A stretch of 7,193 nucleotides of DNA from Pseudomonadota bacterium (GTDB lineage: Bacteria; Pseudomonadota; Alphaproteobacteria; Azospirillales; Azospirillaceae), in contig JAEZHQ010000338.1 of NCBI GenBank assembly GCA_023416455.1, positions 1-7,193 on the forward strand, in the 5' to 3' direction. Position 1 is the first letter of the stretch, and each line of letters starts with the position of its first letter. This document shows, piece after piece, positions 1 to 6,008 of the stretch. Both the position numbers and the translations under genes were made by a program. The notes under the pieces were generated by a model. The model did not search any database and was not told the origin of the DNA. It saw nothing but the letters and a program-made list of their open reading frames with translations.

Positions 1-1386
1 GGCCGGCGGCGGGCGCGCCGCATCCCCGGCGCGGGCGACGTCCCGCCGCGACGGCGCGGCGGTCTGCCGGGGCAGCGGCCGGGTGCGGATGTCGAAATAG
101 GTGAGGCGGCCGACCGCGGCCAGAAGCTGGTAGCCGGCCAGAGCCACGTCGGCCTCGGCCGCCGCGGCGTCGCTCTGGGCGTTGATCAGCGTGGTCTCGC
201 CGGACAGGAGGTCGATCAGCGAGCGGGTGCCGAGTTCGCGTTCCGACCGCGCCACCTCCAGGAAGCCGCTCGCCAGGCTGGCCTGGTCGCGCAGGAGGCC
301 GGCCTGGAGGCGGGCGCTTTGCAGGCGTGACCAGCTGTTCCGCACCCCCTCCAGGACCGTCCGCTCCTGGTCGGCGAGCGTCGAATCCGCGGCCGCATAG
401 TCGGCCCGCGCCTGCCGCAGCGCGTTGAGCGCGGTGAAGCCCAGGTTGAAGGGCAGCGTGAGCTGCACCTTGGCCAGGGTCTCGTCCTGCCGGCCGACCG
501 TCCCCTGGATGTTGTGCTTCACGTTGCGCTCCAGCACCCCCTCGATGCGCGGGAAGAAGCTGCGCCCGCGGGTCGCGGCGATGTTCTCGCGGGCCGCCGC
601 CGCCGCCAGCGTCAGTTCCTGGAGGCGCAGATTGCTTTCCTGGGCCTGGGCCAGCGCGGCGTCCAGGCTATCGGGCAGGGCGTCTTCGGGGAGGATGAGC
701 GCTTGCAGCACGGTGCCGTCCAGCGCCACATGGCCGAAGAAGGCGAGGAAGCGGCTGAGCGCGATCTGCACCAGCTCCTCGGAGGCGACGCGGCGGGCCT
801 GGGCGCCGGCAAGCTGGCTCTTGGCCTGCAAGACGTCGGTGGTGAAGCCGAATCCCTCGCGCAGGCGGACCTCCTCCAGGCCGGTCTGGCGGCGGATGTT
901 CTCCTCGGACTGGCGGGCGTAGCGCAGCACCGTCTGGGCCTTGACCAGGGTGGCGTAGGCGGCCAGCCCCTCCAGAAGAAGCTCCTGCCGTGTCCGCTCG
1001 ACGGCGATGTCGGCGCGCACGGAAGTCAGCCGCGCCCGCTCGATGTCGGCGTTGGTGGCGCCGAAGTCCCACAGGAGCTGCGAGGCGCGGGCCGTGAACT
1101 GGTGCGCCGGCAGGGAGGTGTTGGCCGGGCCGGGCTTCTCGGTCCGCTCATGGCCCCCGCCGGCGGACAGCGCCACCGTCGGGTACCAGGCGCCGACGGC
1201 CACCCGCAGGGCGTTGAACGCCGAATCGGCCCCGGCCGTCGCCGCCCGCAGCCGGTCGTGCCTTTCGGTTGCCGCCATGACCATTTTCGCAACCTCGCCC
1301 TCCGGCTCCCCGGCGCCGGCCGGCAGCGACACAACGATGGCCAGGGCCGCCAGAAGCGGGCGCAACTTCCTGAGACGGTTCAGCAT
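1..1386 (-). CDS. TolC-family outer-membrane efflux/secretion protein (partial, C-terminal end beyond the left edge)
   Basis: The minus strand is open from an ATG at 1386 to the window edge: 462 codons with no stop. TolC-family proteins form trimeric outer-membrane channels with periplasmic helical tunnels, serving type I secretion or RND/ABC efflux. Residues 1-26 look like a signal peptide (MLNRLRK, hydrophobic LLAALAIVV, then SLPAGAG). The two internally homologous OEP halves are visible. The first has LLWDFGATNADIERARL (104-120) and GFTTDVLQAKSQLAGAQA (180-197); the second has the corresponding GTRSLIDLLSGETTLINAQ (386-404) and ends near GRLTYFD. Family proteins are usually about 430-500 residues, so little is missing; the last 25 residues are a Pro/Arg/Ala-rich tail. 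A GTG at 1392 (MKMLNRL) is an alternative start, and neither start has a clear Shine-Dalgarno. It is transcribed away from the other genes, and no inner-membrane or adaptor partner is visible. Family is confident; the transported substrate is unknown. Confidence 0.93.
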   Translation of the reverse strand, partial: MLNRLRKLRPLLAALAIVVSLPAGAGEPEGEVAKMVMAATERHDRLRAATAGADSAFNALRVAVGAWYPTVALSAGGGHERTEKPGPANTSLPAHQFTARASQLLWDFGATNADIERARLTSVRADIAVERTRQELLLEGLAAYATLVKAQTVLRYARQSEENIRRQTGLEEVRLREGFGFTTDVLQAKSQLAGAQARRVASEELVQIALSRFLAFFGHVALDGTVLQALILPEDALPDSLDAALAQAQESNLRLQELTLAAAAARENIAATRGRSFFPRIEGVLERNVKHNIQGTVGRQDETLAKVQLTLPFNLGFTALNALRQARADYAAADSTLADQERTVLEGVRNSWSRLQSARLQAGLLRDQASLASGFLEVARSERELGTRSLIDLLSGETTLINAQSDAAAAEADVALAGYQLLAAVGRLTYFDIRTRPLPRQTAAPSRRDVARAGDAARPPPA

Positions 1387-1553
1387 TTTCACGTCGGGGC
1401 AAACGGGGCGGGGACCCTTCGCCGAAAGGGGTAGGCAACCCTATTCGAGTTCATCCGCACATTACAACAAATAACTGTCGTTCCCCATTGGCGCCGCCAA
1501 CTATTCGCAGGATGATCAGGCCGGCAACTTGTTCTTGCAGCAGTTGAAACATG

Positions 1554-1581
1554 AACCGGCGTTGAGATTTGCGGGTTTTTT
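1554..1581 (+). terminator. Terminator-like hairpin plus T-tract in the divergent region
   Basis: AACCGGC (1554-1560) can pair with GCGGGTT (1571-1577) across a 10-base loop with one G-G mismatch. The run of T continues to 1581, giving a rho-independent-terminator shape on the plus strand. No annotated gene upstream reads toward it. It may end a short untranslated RNA or a leader transcript, or be fortuitous. A partly overlapping larger fold is possible: GCCGGCAACT at 1520-1529 against AGTTG at 1542-1546 and CCGGC at 1556-1560, with a bulge. Confidence 0.3.
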
Positions 1582-1585
1582 AGCT

Positions 1586-1608
1586 ATGGACATCATGCGG
1601 TTGTCCAT
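1586..1608. promoter_or_regulatory. Inverted repeat ATGGACA-N9-TGTCCAT, possible operator
   Basis: A perfect 7-bp dyad (1586-1592 and 1602-1608) sits in the AT-rich core of the divergent region, the usual place for a site bound by a dimeric regulator. A weak promoter-like pair, TTGAGA (1562-1567) and TATGGA (1585-1590) with 17 bases between, overlaps its left arm. No regulator gene is present in the window, so the binding protein is unknown. Confidence 0.3.
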
Positions 1609-1717
1609 GATCTTCAGCTTGTTTCGAGAAATCGAGCCTTATCCAGGGCAGTGCACGCGGCAATGGGGCAGTGGCGGCGCGGGACGCGGTCGCGGGGCCG
1701 TCCGTCTGCCGCCGCTG

Positions 1718-1746
1718 TTGACGGGACGCGGGATCTCCACGCTACT
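1718..1746 (+). promoter_or_regulatory. Candidate promoter for the small-protein/TAXI unit
   Basis: TTGACG (1718-1723), five of six to the -35 consensus, is followed after 17 bases by GCTACT (1741-1746). The latter resembles the GCTA-containing -10 elements described for alphaproteobacterial housekeeping promoters but poorly matches TATAAT. Transcription would start about 80 bases before the ATG at 1836. The -10 is weak, so this is tentative. Confidence 0.3.
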
Positions 1747-1835
1747 CTGTCGCGCTCGAACAGGCCGGCCGCTGTGCTGCCGCCGCATCGATCGACCCCG
1801 GCGCTGGACGTGCCGCATGAAACGGGAGGGCGCCA

Positions 1836-2135
1836 ATGCTGAACTGGATCAAGCGCCAGATCATCGCCGACGAGGCCACGCCGCAGGCCGGCGCCCCGAC
1901 CGATCCGGCGCTCGAAGCGGCGCGCCGGCAGGACCGGCAGGGCGACGGCGGCCTTCCGGCCGGACAGGCGCGCTCCTCCGCCGACGGGGGCGGCTTGCTG
2001 ACCGGGATCCTGGGTTTCGCCCTGGGCACTGCCGCGGCGTCCTCCCTCGGCGGCGGGCCGGATGCCCCGTCGGCGCCGGAGCGCGGCATCGGCGAGGCCG
2101 AATCCGGAATGGACAGCGGCTTCGGCGAGGAATGA
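1836..2135 (+). CDS. Small hypothetical glycine/alanine-rich protein
   Basis: This 99-residue protein has a good ribosome-binding site: GGGAGG at 1824-1829, six bases before the ATG, which supports it being a real gene. It begins with an amphipathic MLNWIKRQIIADEA segment, continues through a polar Ala/Gln/Arg/Asp-rich linker (about 15-50), and then has one weakly hydrophobic, glycine-rich stretch GLLTGILGFALGTAAASSLG (about 53-72). That stretch recalls glycine-zipper membrane segments. The acidic tail ends in MDSGFGEE. I see no signal peptide and no catalytic motif. It is too short and featureless to assign a function; membrane association is inference. It lies 70 bases before the TAXI-receptor gene on the same strand and may share its transcript. 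Several longer frames overlap it in other phases but lack comparable start signals. Confidence 0.65.
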   Translation: MLNWIKRQIIADEATPQAGAPTDPALEAARRQDRQGDGGLPAGQARSSADGGGLLTGILGFALGTAAASSLGGGPDAPSAPERGIGEAESGMDSGFGEE

Positions 2136-2205
2136 GCGACCGTCCGATCCGCCGTCCCGCCACCGGGGCGGCCGCCCCCCGCCCCCTGCCCACCCCGAGG
2201 CCTTC

Positions 2206-3231
2206 ATGACCGCCTTCGCCATCGTCGCCCGGATGCTCGTCGCCCGGATGCTCGTCGCCGTCGGGCTGCTGACCGCACCGGCCGCCGCCACCGCCTCCGA
2301 CGACACGCCCATGCTGGGCCGCATCGACCGGGCGCATCTGAGCATCGGGACCGGCGGCATCACCGGCGTCTACTATCCGGCCGGCGGTGCGCTGTGCGCC
2401 GCGATCAACCAGGCCCGCCCGACCCACGGGGTGCGTTGCTCGGTGCAGCCGTCGGCAGGGTCCGTCGCCAACATCGAGCATGTGCGCTCCGGGCGGGCGC
2501 AGCTCGCCATCGTGCAGTCGGACATCCACGACAGCGCGGTCCGGGGCATCGGGCCGTTCAAGGAACGCGGCCCCTTCGCCAAGCTCCGTTCCGTGTTCTC
2601 GCTCTACACGGAATCCCTGACCGTCGTCGTCAACCAGGCCAGCGGCGTGCGGAGCTTCGAGGAGCTGAAGGGCAAGCGGGTCAACGTCGGCCCGGTGGGC
2701 TCCGGCGGGCGCGCCACCCTCGGCGCCCTGATGAGCAAGTACGGATGGACCTACGATCAGTTCGCCGAAGCCACCGACCTGCCGCAGGCGACGCTGGCGC
2801 AGGCGCTCTGCTCCCGGAAGATCGACGCCGTCGTGTTCCTCGCCGGCCATCCCAACAGCGTCATCCAGGACATCACCAGCACCTGCCCGGCGAGCATCGT
2901 GCCGATCGCCAGCGCCAAGACGGAGGAGCTGCTGGCCGACAACCGCTATTACGGCAACGCGGTCATTCCCGGCGGGATCTACCCGAACAACGCCGGCGAC
3001 GTGAAGACCTTCGGCGTGCTGGCCACGCTGGTGGCCTCGGAGGACGTCTCGCCCGAGGTGATCTACGTCGCGGTCCGGGAGATCTTCGAGCAGATGTCGG
3101 GCATCCGCCGGATGCACATGGCGCTGAGCCGCATGGACAAGGCGTCGATGGTCCATGCCGGGCTGACCGCGCCGCTGCACGAGGGCGCCGTCCGCTACTA
3201 CCGCGAAGCGGGCCTGCTTCCCAGCAACTGA
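2206..3231 (+). CDS. TAXI-family TRAP-type periplasmic solute-binding protein
   Basis: This 341-residue protein belongs to the TAXI (TRAP-associated extracytoplasmic immunogenic) receptor family, whose members bind small organic acids or amino-acid-like solutes in the periplasm. Family hallmarks are SIGTGGITGVYYPAGGALC (46-64), VQPSAGSVANIEHVRSGRAQ (80-99), LKGKRVNVGPVGSGGRAT (154-171) and the C-terminal LSRMDKASMVHAGLTAPLHE segment (307-326). Residues 1-30 form a signal peptide, with likely cleavage after ATA (28-30). Four cysteines (64, 78, 202, 227) could form disulfides. The ATG at 2206 was chosen because it starts the signal peptide and has GAGG at 2197-2200; an in-frame ATG at 2062 lies inside the upstream gene and adds a non-signal arginine/proline-rich leader. 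The signal peptide contains a duplicated VARML. No TRAP membrane subunit is adjacent: left is the small-protein gene, right is a terminator-like hairpin. Family is sure; ligand unknown. Confidence 0.93.
   Translation: MTAFAIVARMLVARMLVAVGLLTAPAAATASDDTPMLGRIDRAHLSIGTGGITGVYYPAGGALCAAINQARPTHGVRCSVQPSAGSVANIEHVRSGRAQLAIVQSDIHDSAVRGIGPFKERGPFAKLRSVFSLYTESLTVVVNQASGVRSFEELKGKRVNVGPVGSGGRATLGALMSKYGWTYDQFAEATDLPQATLAQALCSRKIDAVVFLAGHPNSVIQDITSTCPASIVPIASAKTEELLADNRYYGNAVIPGGIYPNNAGDVKTFGVLATLVASEDVSPEVIYVAVREIFEQMSGIRRMHMALSRMDKASMVHAGLTAPLHEGAVRYYREAGLLPSN
2223..2259 (+). repeat. 15-bp in-frame tandem duplication in the signal peptide
   Basis: The unit CGTCGCCCGGATGCT occurs perfectly twice (2223-2237, 2238-2252) and then as seven more bases (2253-2259). 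Because 15 is a multiple of three, it encodes V-A-R-M-L V-A-R-M-L V-A and lengthens the n/h-region of the TAXI signal peptide without a frameshift. Each unit also carries an in-frame ATG (codons 10 and 15), so shorter alternative starts exist. Confidence 0.85.
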
Positions 3232-3282
3232 CCGCGGGGCGGAGAGCCCCCGCGGGCGGCCCCCGCCGTCCGTTTCGTCTTA
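3232..3282 (+). terminator. Probable terminator after the TAXI receptor gene
   Basis: CCGCGGGG (3232-3239) and CCCCGCGG (3248-3255) form a perfect 8-bp GC stem with an 8-base loop, beginning at the base after the stop codon. A broken T-rich stretch (CGTTTCGTCTTAAT) follows only about 15 bases later, so it is not a textbook rho-independent terminator. It could still end transcription or protect the 3' end of the message. Confidence 0.45.
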
Positions 3283-3305
3283 ATAACTAAGAAATCACGT
3301 TATTA
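3281..3305. promoter_or_regulatory. Inverted repeat TAATAAC-N11-GTTATTA upstream of the sulfur operon
   Basis: A perfect 7-bp dyad (3281-3287 and 3299-3305) spans 25 bases in the AT-rich gap before the oxygenase gene. The right arm overlaps TATTAT (3301-3306), a five-of-six match to a -10 box, which has no good -35 upstream. A dyad over a promoter lacking a -35 fits control by a DNA-binding regulator; the size would suit a LysR-type protein, the class that controls sulfur assimilation in many proteobacteria. The regulator's identity is inference. Confidence 0.4.
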
Positions 3306-3321
3306 TGTGTGCTAATTCTCT

Positions 3322-3340
3322 ATTTTCCTACAAGGAAAAT
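3322..3340. promoter_or_regulatory. Inverted repeat ATTTTCC-N5-GGAAAAT upstream of the sulfur operon
   Basis: A second perfect 7-bp dyad (3322-3328 and 3334-3340, spacer TACAA) lies about 100 bases before the oxygenase ATG. It may be an operator. It is followed by CTTTTT, so it could instead act as a weak, A/T-rich intrinsic terminator for transcription arriving from the TAXI gene. Sequence alone does not decide between these. Confidence 0.4.
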
Positions 3341-3436
3341 CTTTTTAATTACCGGGACCCGTGCTAGCGTTGGGTTGCCATGATGCCGGAGGGGTGCGGA
3401 CACGCCCCCCGCCGACGCGCCGCAGGGAGCCCGAGA

Positions 3437-4465
3437 ATGACCGCGACCCCTTCCGAACCCGTCCTGCCGATCCTGGACCTGCGCCGCCTCGACGCCGGCG
3501 GCGCCGAGCGCGCCCTCTTCCTGTCCGACCTGCGCGCCGCCGCCCGCCGCTTCGGCGGCTTCTACGTGACCGGGCACGGCGTGGCGGACTCCGTCACGGC
3601 GGAGATCTTCACGCTCGCCCGCCGCTTCTTCGACCTGCCGGAGCGCGACAAGCTGGCCATCGAGATGGTCAATTCGCCCCATTTCCGCGGCTACACCCGC
3701 GTCGGCTGGGAGCGCACGCGCGGGCTGTCCGACTGGCGCGAGCAGGTGGACATCGGGGCCGAGCGGCCGACCCTGGAAGCGGGCCCCGGCGCCCCGGCCT
3801 GGGTCCGTTTGCAGGGTCCCAACCAGTGGCCCGCGGCCCTGCCGGAGCTGCGCCCGGCGGTCCTGCGTCTCCAGGAGGAGCTGACCGGCGTGGTCGTCCG
3901 CCTGCTGCGCGGCGTCGCCCTTGCGCTCGGCCAGCCGGAGGATGTCTTCGACCGCATCAACGGCGACGCGCCGACCCAGCTGGTCAAGCTCATCCGCTAC
4001 CCGGGGCGCGCCCCCGCCGGGGGCGGGCAAGGCGTCGGCCCGCACAAGGACAGCGGCCTGCTGACCCTGGTGCTCCAGCACGAGCGCAGCGGCCTCCAGG
4101 TGGAGAGCGCCGACGGCTGGCTCGACGTCGTTCCCGTCCCGGGAACCTTCGTCGTCAATGTGGGCGAGCTTCTGGAGCTGGCCACGGACGGCTATTTCCG
4201 CGCCGACGTCCACCAGGTGGTGACGCCGCCCGCCGGCACCGACCGGCTGTCCGTCGCCTTCTTCCTGGGAGCGCCCCTGGGCGCGCGGGTCCCCGTGCTG
4301 GAGCTGCCGCCGGACCTCGCCGCCGAGGCCCGCGGGCCGGAACGCGACCCCGACAACCCCCTGTTCCACGACGTCGGCGAGAATTCCCTGAAGAGCCGCC
4401 TGCGCTCGCACCCCGACGTCGCCGAGCGCCATTACGCCGACCTCCTCCGGGTCCCGGCCGGCTGA
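3437..4465 (+). CDS. Isopenicillin-N-synthase-family Fe(II)/2-oxoglutarate-dependent oxygenase
   Basis: This 342-residue cytoplasmic enzyme is predicted to couple oxidation of a small substrate to decarboxylation of 2-oxoglutarate. The N-terminal DIOX_N-type domain (about 9-125) starts LPILDLRRLDAGG and contains FGGFYVTGHGV (39-49) and a typical ARRFFDLPERDKL helix (61-72). The catalytic double-stranded beta-helix domain (about 183-280) has the iron ligands H203 and D205 (GPHKDSGLLTLV) and H259 (DVHQVV), plus the 2-oxoglutarate-binding R270-x-S272 (DRLSVAFF), so the active site is intact. The ATG at 3437 was preferred over an in-frame ATG at 3380 because AGGGAG (3424-3429) precedes it at good spacing and the extra residues are arginine/proline-rich and family-atypical. 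Its stop lies in the first unit of a repeat array. Grouping with a sulfhydrylase and an ABC importer suggests it frees sulfur from an imported compound; the substrate is unknown. Plant ACC oxidase, bacterial ethylene-forming enzyme and IPNS share this fold, so other reactions are possible. Confidence 0.9.
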   Translation: MTATPSEPVLPILDLRRLDAGGAERALFLSDLRAAARRFGGFYVTGHGVADSVTAEIFTLARRFFDLPERDKLAIEMVNSPHFRGYTRVGWERTRGLSDWREQVDIGAERPTLEAGPGAPAWVRLQGPNQWPAALPELRPAVLRLQEELTGVVVRLLRGVALALGQPEDVFDRINGDAPTQLVKLIRYPGRAPAGGGQGVGPHKDSGLLTLVLQHERSGLQVESADGWLDVVPVPGTFVVNVGELLELATDGYFRADVHQVVTPPAGTDRLSVAFFLGAPLGARVPVLELPPDLAAEARGPERDPDNPLFHDVGENSLKSRLRSHPDVAERHYADLLRVPAG

Positions 4466-4613
4466 GGCCGGCCATCCGACATGCCGCCGGCTGAGGCCGG
4501 CCATCAAACATGCCCCGGCTGAGGCCGGCCATCCGACAAGCCGCCGGCTGACGCCGGTCCCAGGACAAGCCGCCGGCTGACGCCGGCCTTCCGACAGCCC
4601 CGGCCTGCGCCGG
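4458..4613 (+). repeat. Tandem array of ~29-bp hairpin-forming repeats
   Basis: Five clear units start at 4458, 4487, 4515, 4544 and 4573 (periods 29, 28, 29, 29), with a degenerate sixth at 4600. Units 1-3 begin CCGGCTGAGGCCGGCCATC and 4-5 begin CCGGCTGACGCCGG; all continue to a shared GACA or AACA followed by a short GCC-type end. Each unit carries the dyad CCGGC-TGAG/C-GCCGG, so the RNA could form a row of short hairpins. The oxygenase stop codon (4463-4465) is part of unit 1. The unit lengths do not keep a reading frame and there are no unique spacers, so this is neither coding nor CRISPR. It fills most of a 199-base gap in an otherwise tightly spaced operon (24- and 10-base gaps downstream). 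It could affect message stability or partial termination, or be a selfish or slippage-expanded repeat. Confidence 0.9.
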
Positions 4614-4664
4614 CCGGTGCCGGCCGGCGCGCGCCGTCCCCAGAAGCCCGAGGACACCCCGACG

Positions 4665-5984
4665 ATGACCGCCGACAGCCAGCGCGCACCCGCCCCCGTC
4701 TCCGTCCATCCCGAGACGCTCGCCATCCACGGCGGCACCCACCGCGCCGATCCGGCCAGCGGTGCCGTGGCGGTGCCGATCTATCAGACGACCTCCTTCC
4801 AGTTCCAGGACACCGACCACGCGGTGCGGCTGTTCTCGCTGGAGGAGGAGGGCTTCATCTACACCCGCGTCACCAACCCCACCCAGGACGCGCTGGAGCG
4901 GCGGATCGCCGCGCTGGAGGGCGGGGCCGGCGCGCTCGCCGTGGCCTCGGGACAGGCGGCCTCCACCTTCTCCGTGCTCAACCTGGCGCAGGCCGGGGAC
5001 AACATCGTGTCCTCGACCGACCTTTACGGCGGCACCTGGGCGCTGTTCGCCAGCACGCTGAAGCAGTTCGGCATCGAGACGCGCTTCGTCGATCCGGCCG
5101 ACCCGGAGAATTTCCGCCGCGCCACCGACGGGCGCACCCGCGCCTACTACGCCGAGACCCTGCCCAACCCCAAGTTGAACGTCTTCCCCATCCGCGAGGT
5201 GGCGGACATCGGGCGGTCGCTGGGCGTCCCGCTGATCGTCGACAACACGGCCGCTCCGCTGCTCGCCCGTCCGTTCGATCACGGCGCCGCCGTGGTGGTC
5301 CATTCGACGACCAAGTACATCGGCGGCCACGGCACCACCATCGGCGGCATCATCATCGACAGCGGCACCTTCCCCTGGGCCGAGCAGGCCGCGCGCTTCC
5401 CCCTGCTGAACGAGCCGGACGAGAGCTATCACGGCGCCGTGTGGACCGAGGTGACCAAGCCGCTCGGCAACGTCGCCTACATCGTGCGCGCCCGCGTCAA
5501 GCTGCTGCGCGACATCGGCGCCGCCATCTCGCCCTTCAACGCCTTCCAGCTGATCCAGGGCCTGGAGACCCTGCCGCTGCGCATCCGCCAGCACACCGCG
5601 AACGCCGCCCGGGTCGCGGCCTTCCTGAAGGACCACCCGAAGGTCGAGCGGGTGATCTACCCCGGCTTGCAGACCGGCGAGGCCCGCCGCCGCGCCGACG
5701 CCTACCTCAGCGGCGGCTACGGCGCGCTGGTCGGCTTCGAGCTGGCCGGCGGCGCCGAGGCGGGGCGGCGATTCATCGACGCGCTGCGGCTGTTCTACCA
5801 CGTCGCCAACATCGGCGACGCGCGCAGCCTCGCCATCCACCCGGCCACCACCACCCATTCGCAGCTCTCGGGCGACGACCAGCGGCTGACCGGCGTCACG
5901 CCGGGCTATGTGCGGCTGTCCATCGGCATCGAGCACGCCGAGGACATCATCGCCGATCTCGCCCAGGCGCTGGACCAGGCCTGA
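4665..5984 (+). CDS. metY: O-acetylhomoserine sulfhydrylase / aminocarboxypropyltransferase (Cys/Met metabolism PLP enzyme)
   Basis: This 439-residue protein is a fold-type I PLP enzyme of the Cys/Met metabolism family. Its length and motifs best fit MetY-type enzymes, which join O-acetylhomoserine to sulfide (giving homocysteine) or methanethiol (giving methionine). Visible landmarks are ETLAIHGGTH (17-26), YTRVTNPT (66-73) contributing to the cofactor phosphate site, SGQAAS (95-100), VDN with D193 facing the pyridine nitrogen, the PLP lysine K217 in HSTTKYIGGHG, GDARSLAIHPATTTHSQL (384-401) and the carboxylate-binding arginine R417 in GYVRLSIGIE. The ATG at 4665 has GAGGA at 4650-4654; an in-frame ATG at 4617 would start next to the repeat array and add non-family residues. 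The oxygenase lies upstream across the repeats and the ABC binding protein 24 bases downstream. Cystathionine gamma-synthase or O-succinylhomoserine sulfhydrylase are near relatives and cannot be wholly excluded. Confidence 0.9.
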   Translation: MTADSQRAPAPVSVHPETLAIHGGTHRADPASGAVAVPIYQTTSFQFQDTDHAVRLFSLEEEGFIYTRVTNPTQDALERRIAALEGGAGALAVASGQAASTFSVLNLAQAGDNIVSSTDLYGGTWALFASTLKQFGIETRFVDPADPENFRRATDGRTRAYYAETLPNPKLNVFPIREVADIGRSLGVPLIVDNTAAPLLARPFDHGAAVVVHSTTKYIGGHGTTIGGIIIDSGTFPWAEQAARFPLLNEPDESYHGAVWTEVTKPLGNVAYIVRARVKLLRDIGAAISPFNAFQLIQGLETLPLRIRQHTANAARVAAFLKDHPKVERVIYPGLQTGEARRRADAYLSGGYGALVGFELAGGAEAGRRFIDALRLFYHVANIGDARSLAIHPATTTHSQLSGDDQRLTGVTPGYVRLSIGIEHAEDIIADLAQALDQA

Positions 5985-6008
5985 CCCGTCCCGAAGGAGA
6001 ACCCGACC

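Larger units (their letters stand above)
1387..1835. other. Divergent intergenic region, no convincing gene
   Basis: This 449-base gap separates the leftward TolC-family gene from the rightward small-protein gene. Its left-centre part (about 1440-1640) is clearly more AT-rich than the genes and carries several dyads described separately; the right part is GC-rich. Reading leftward, TGTAAT at 1466-1461 matches five of six bases of the sigma-70 -10 consensus, but I see no matching -35, so a tolC promoter there is only a guess. The open frames through the region have no ribosome-binding site or recognisable protein features. Confidence 0.6.

Noticed and set aside
514..1434. 306-codon plus-strand open frame opposite the TolC-family gene
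   Set aside because: The opposite strand encodes a convincing TolC-family protein through the whole stretch. This frame has Gly/Gln/Arg-rich composition without motifs.
2165..2178. 14-bp perfect palindrome GGGGCGGCCGCCCC before the TAXI gene
   Set aside because: It has no T-tract and no AT context, and G/C-only palindromes of this length are easily produced by chance in such GC-rich DNA; it could form at most a short hairpin.
1529..2209. 226-codon plus-strand frame starting at a TTG in the divergent region
   Set aside because: It has no ribosome-binding site, its second half is Arg/Pro-rich, and it overlaps the better-supported 99-residue gene in another phase.
1861..3180. 439-codon minus-strand open frame opposite the small gene and the TAXI receptor
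   Set aside because: The low-complexity His/Arg/Gly/Asp-rich product is typical of antisense frames in GC-rich DNA, and the plus strand has a clear TAXI family match.
4458..4613. CRISPR array
   Set aside because: Units are contiguous at about 29 bp with no unique spacers between them and no cas genes nearby; it is a tandem repeat.
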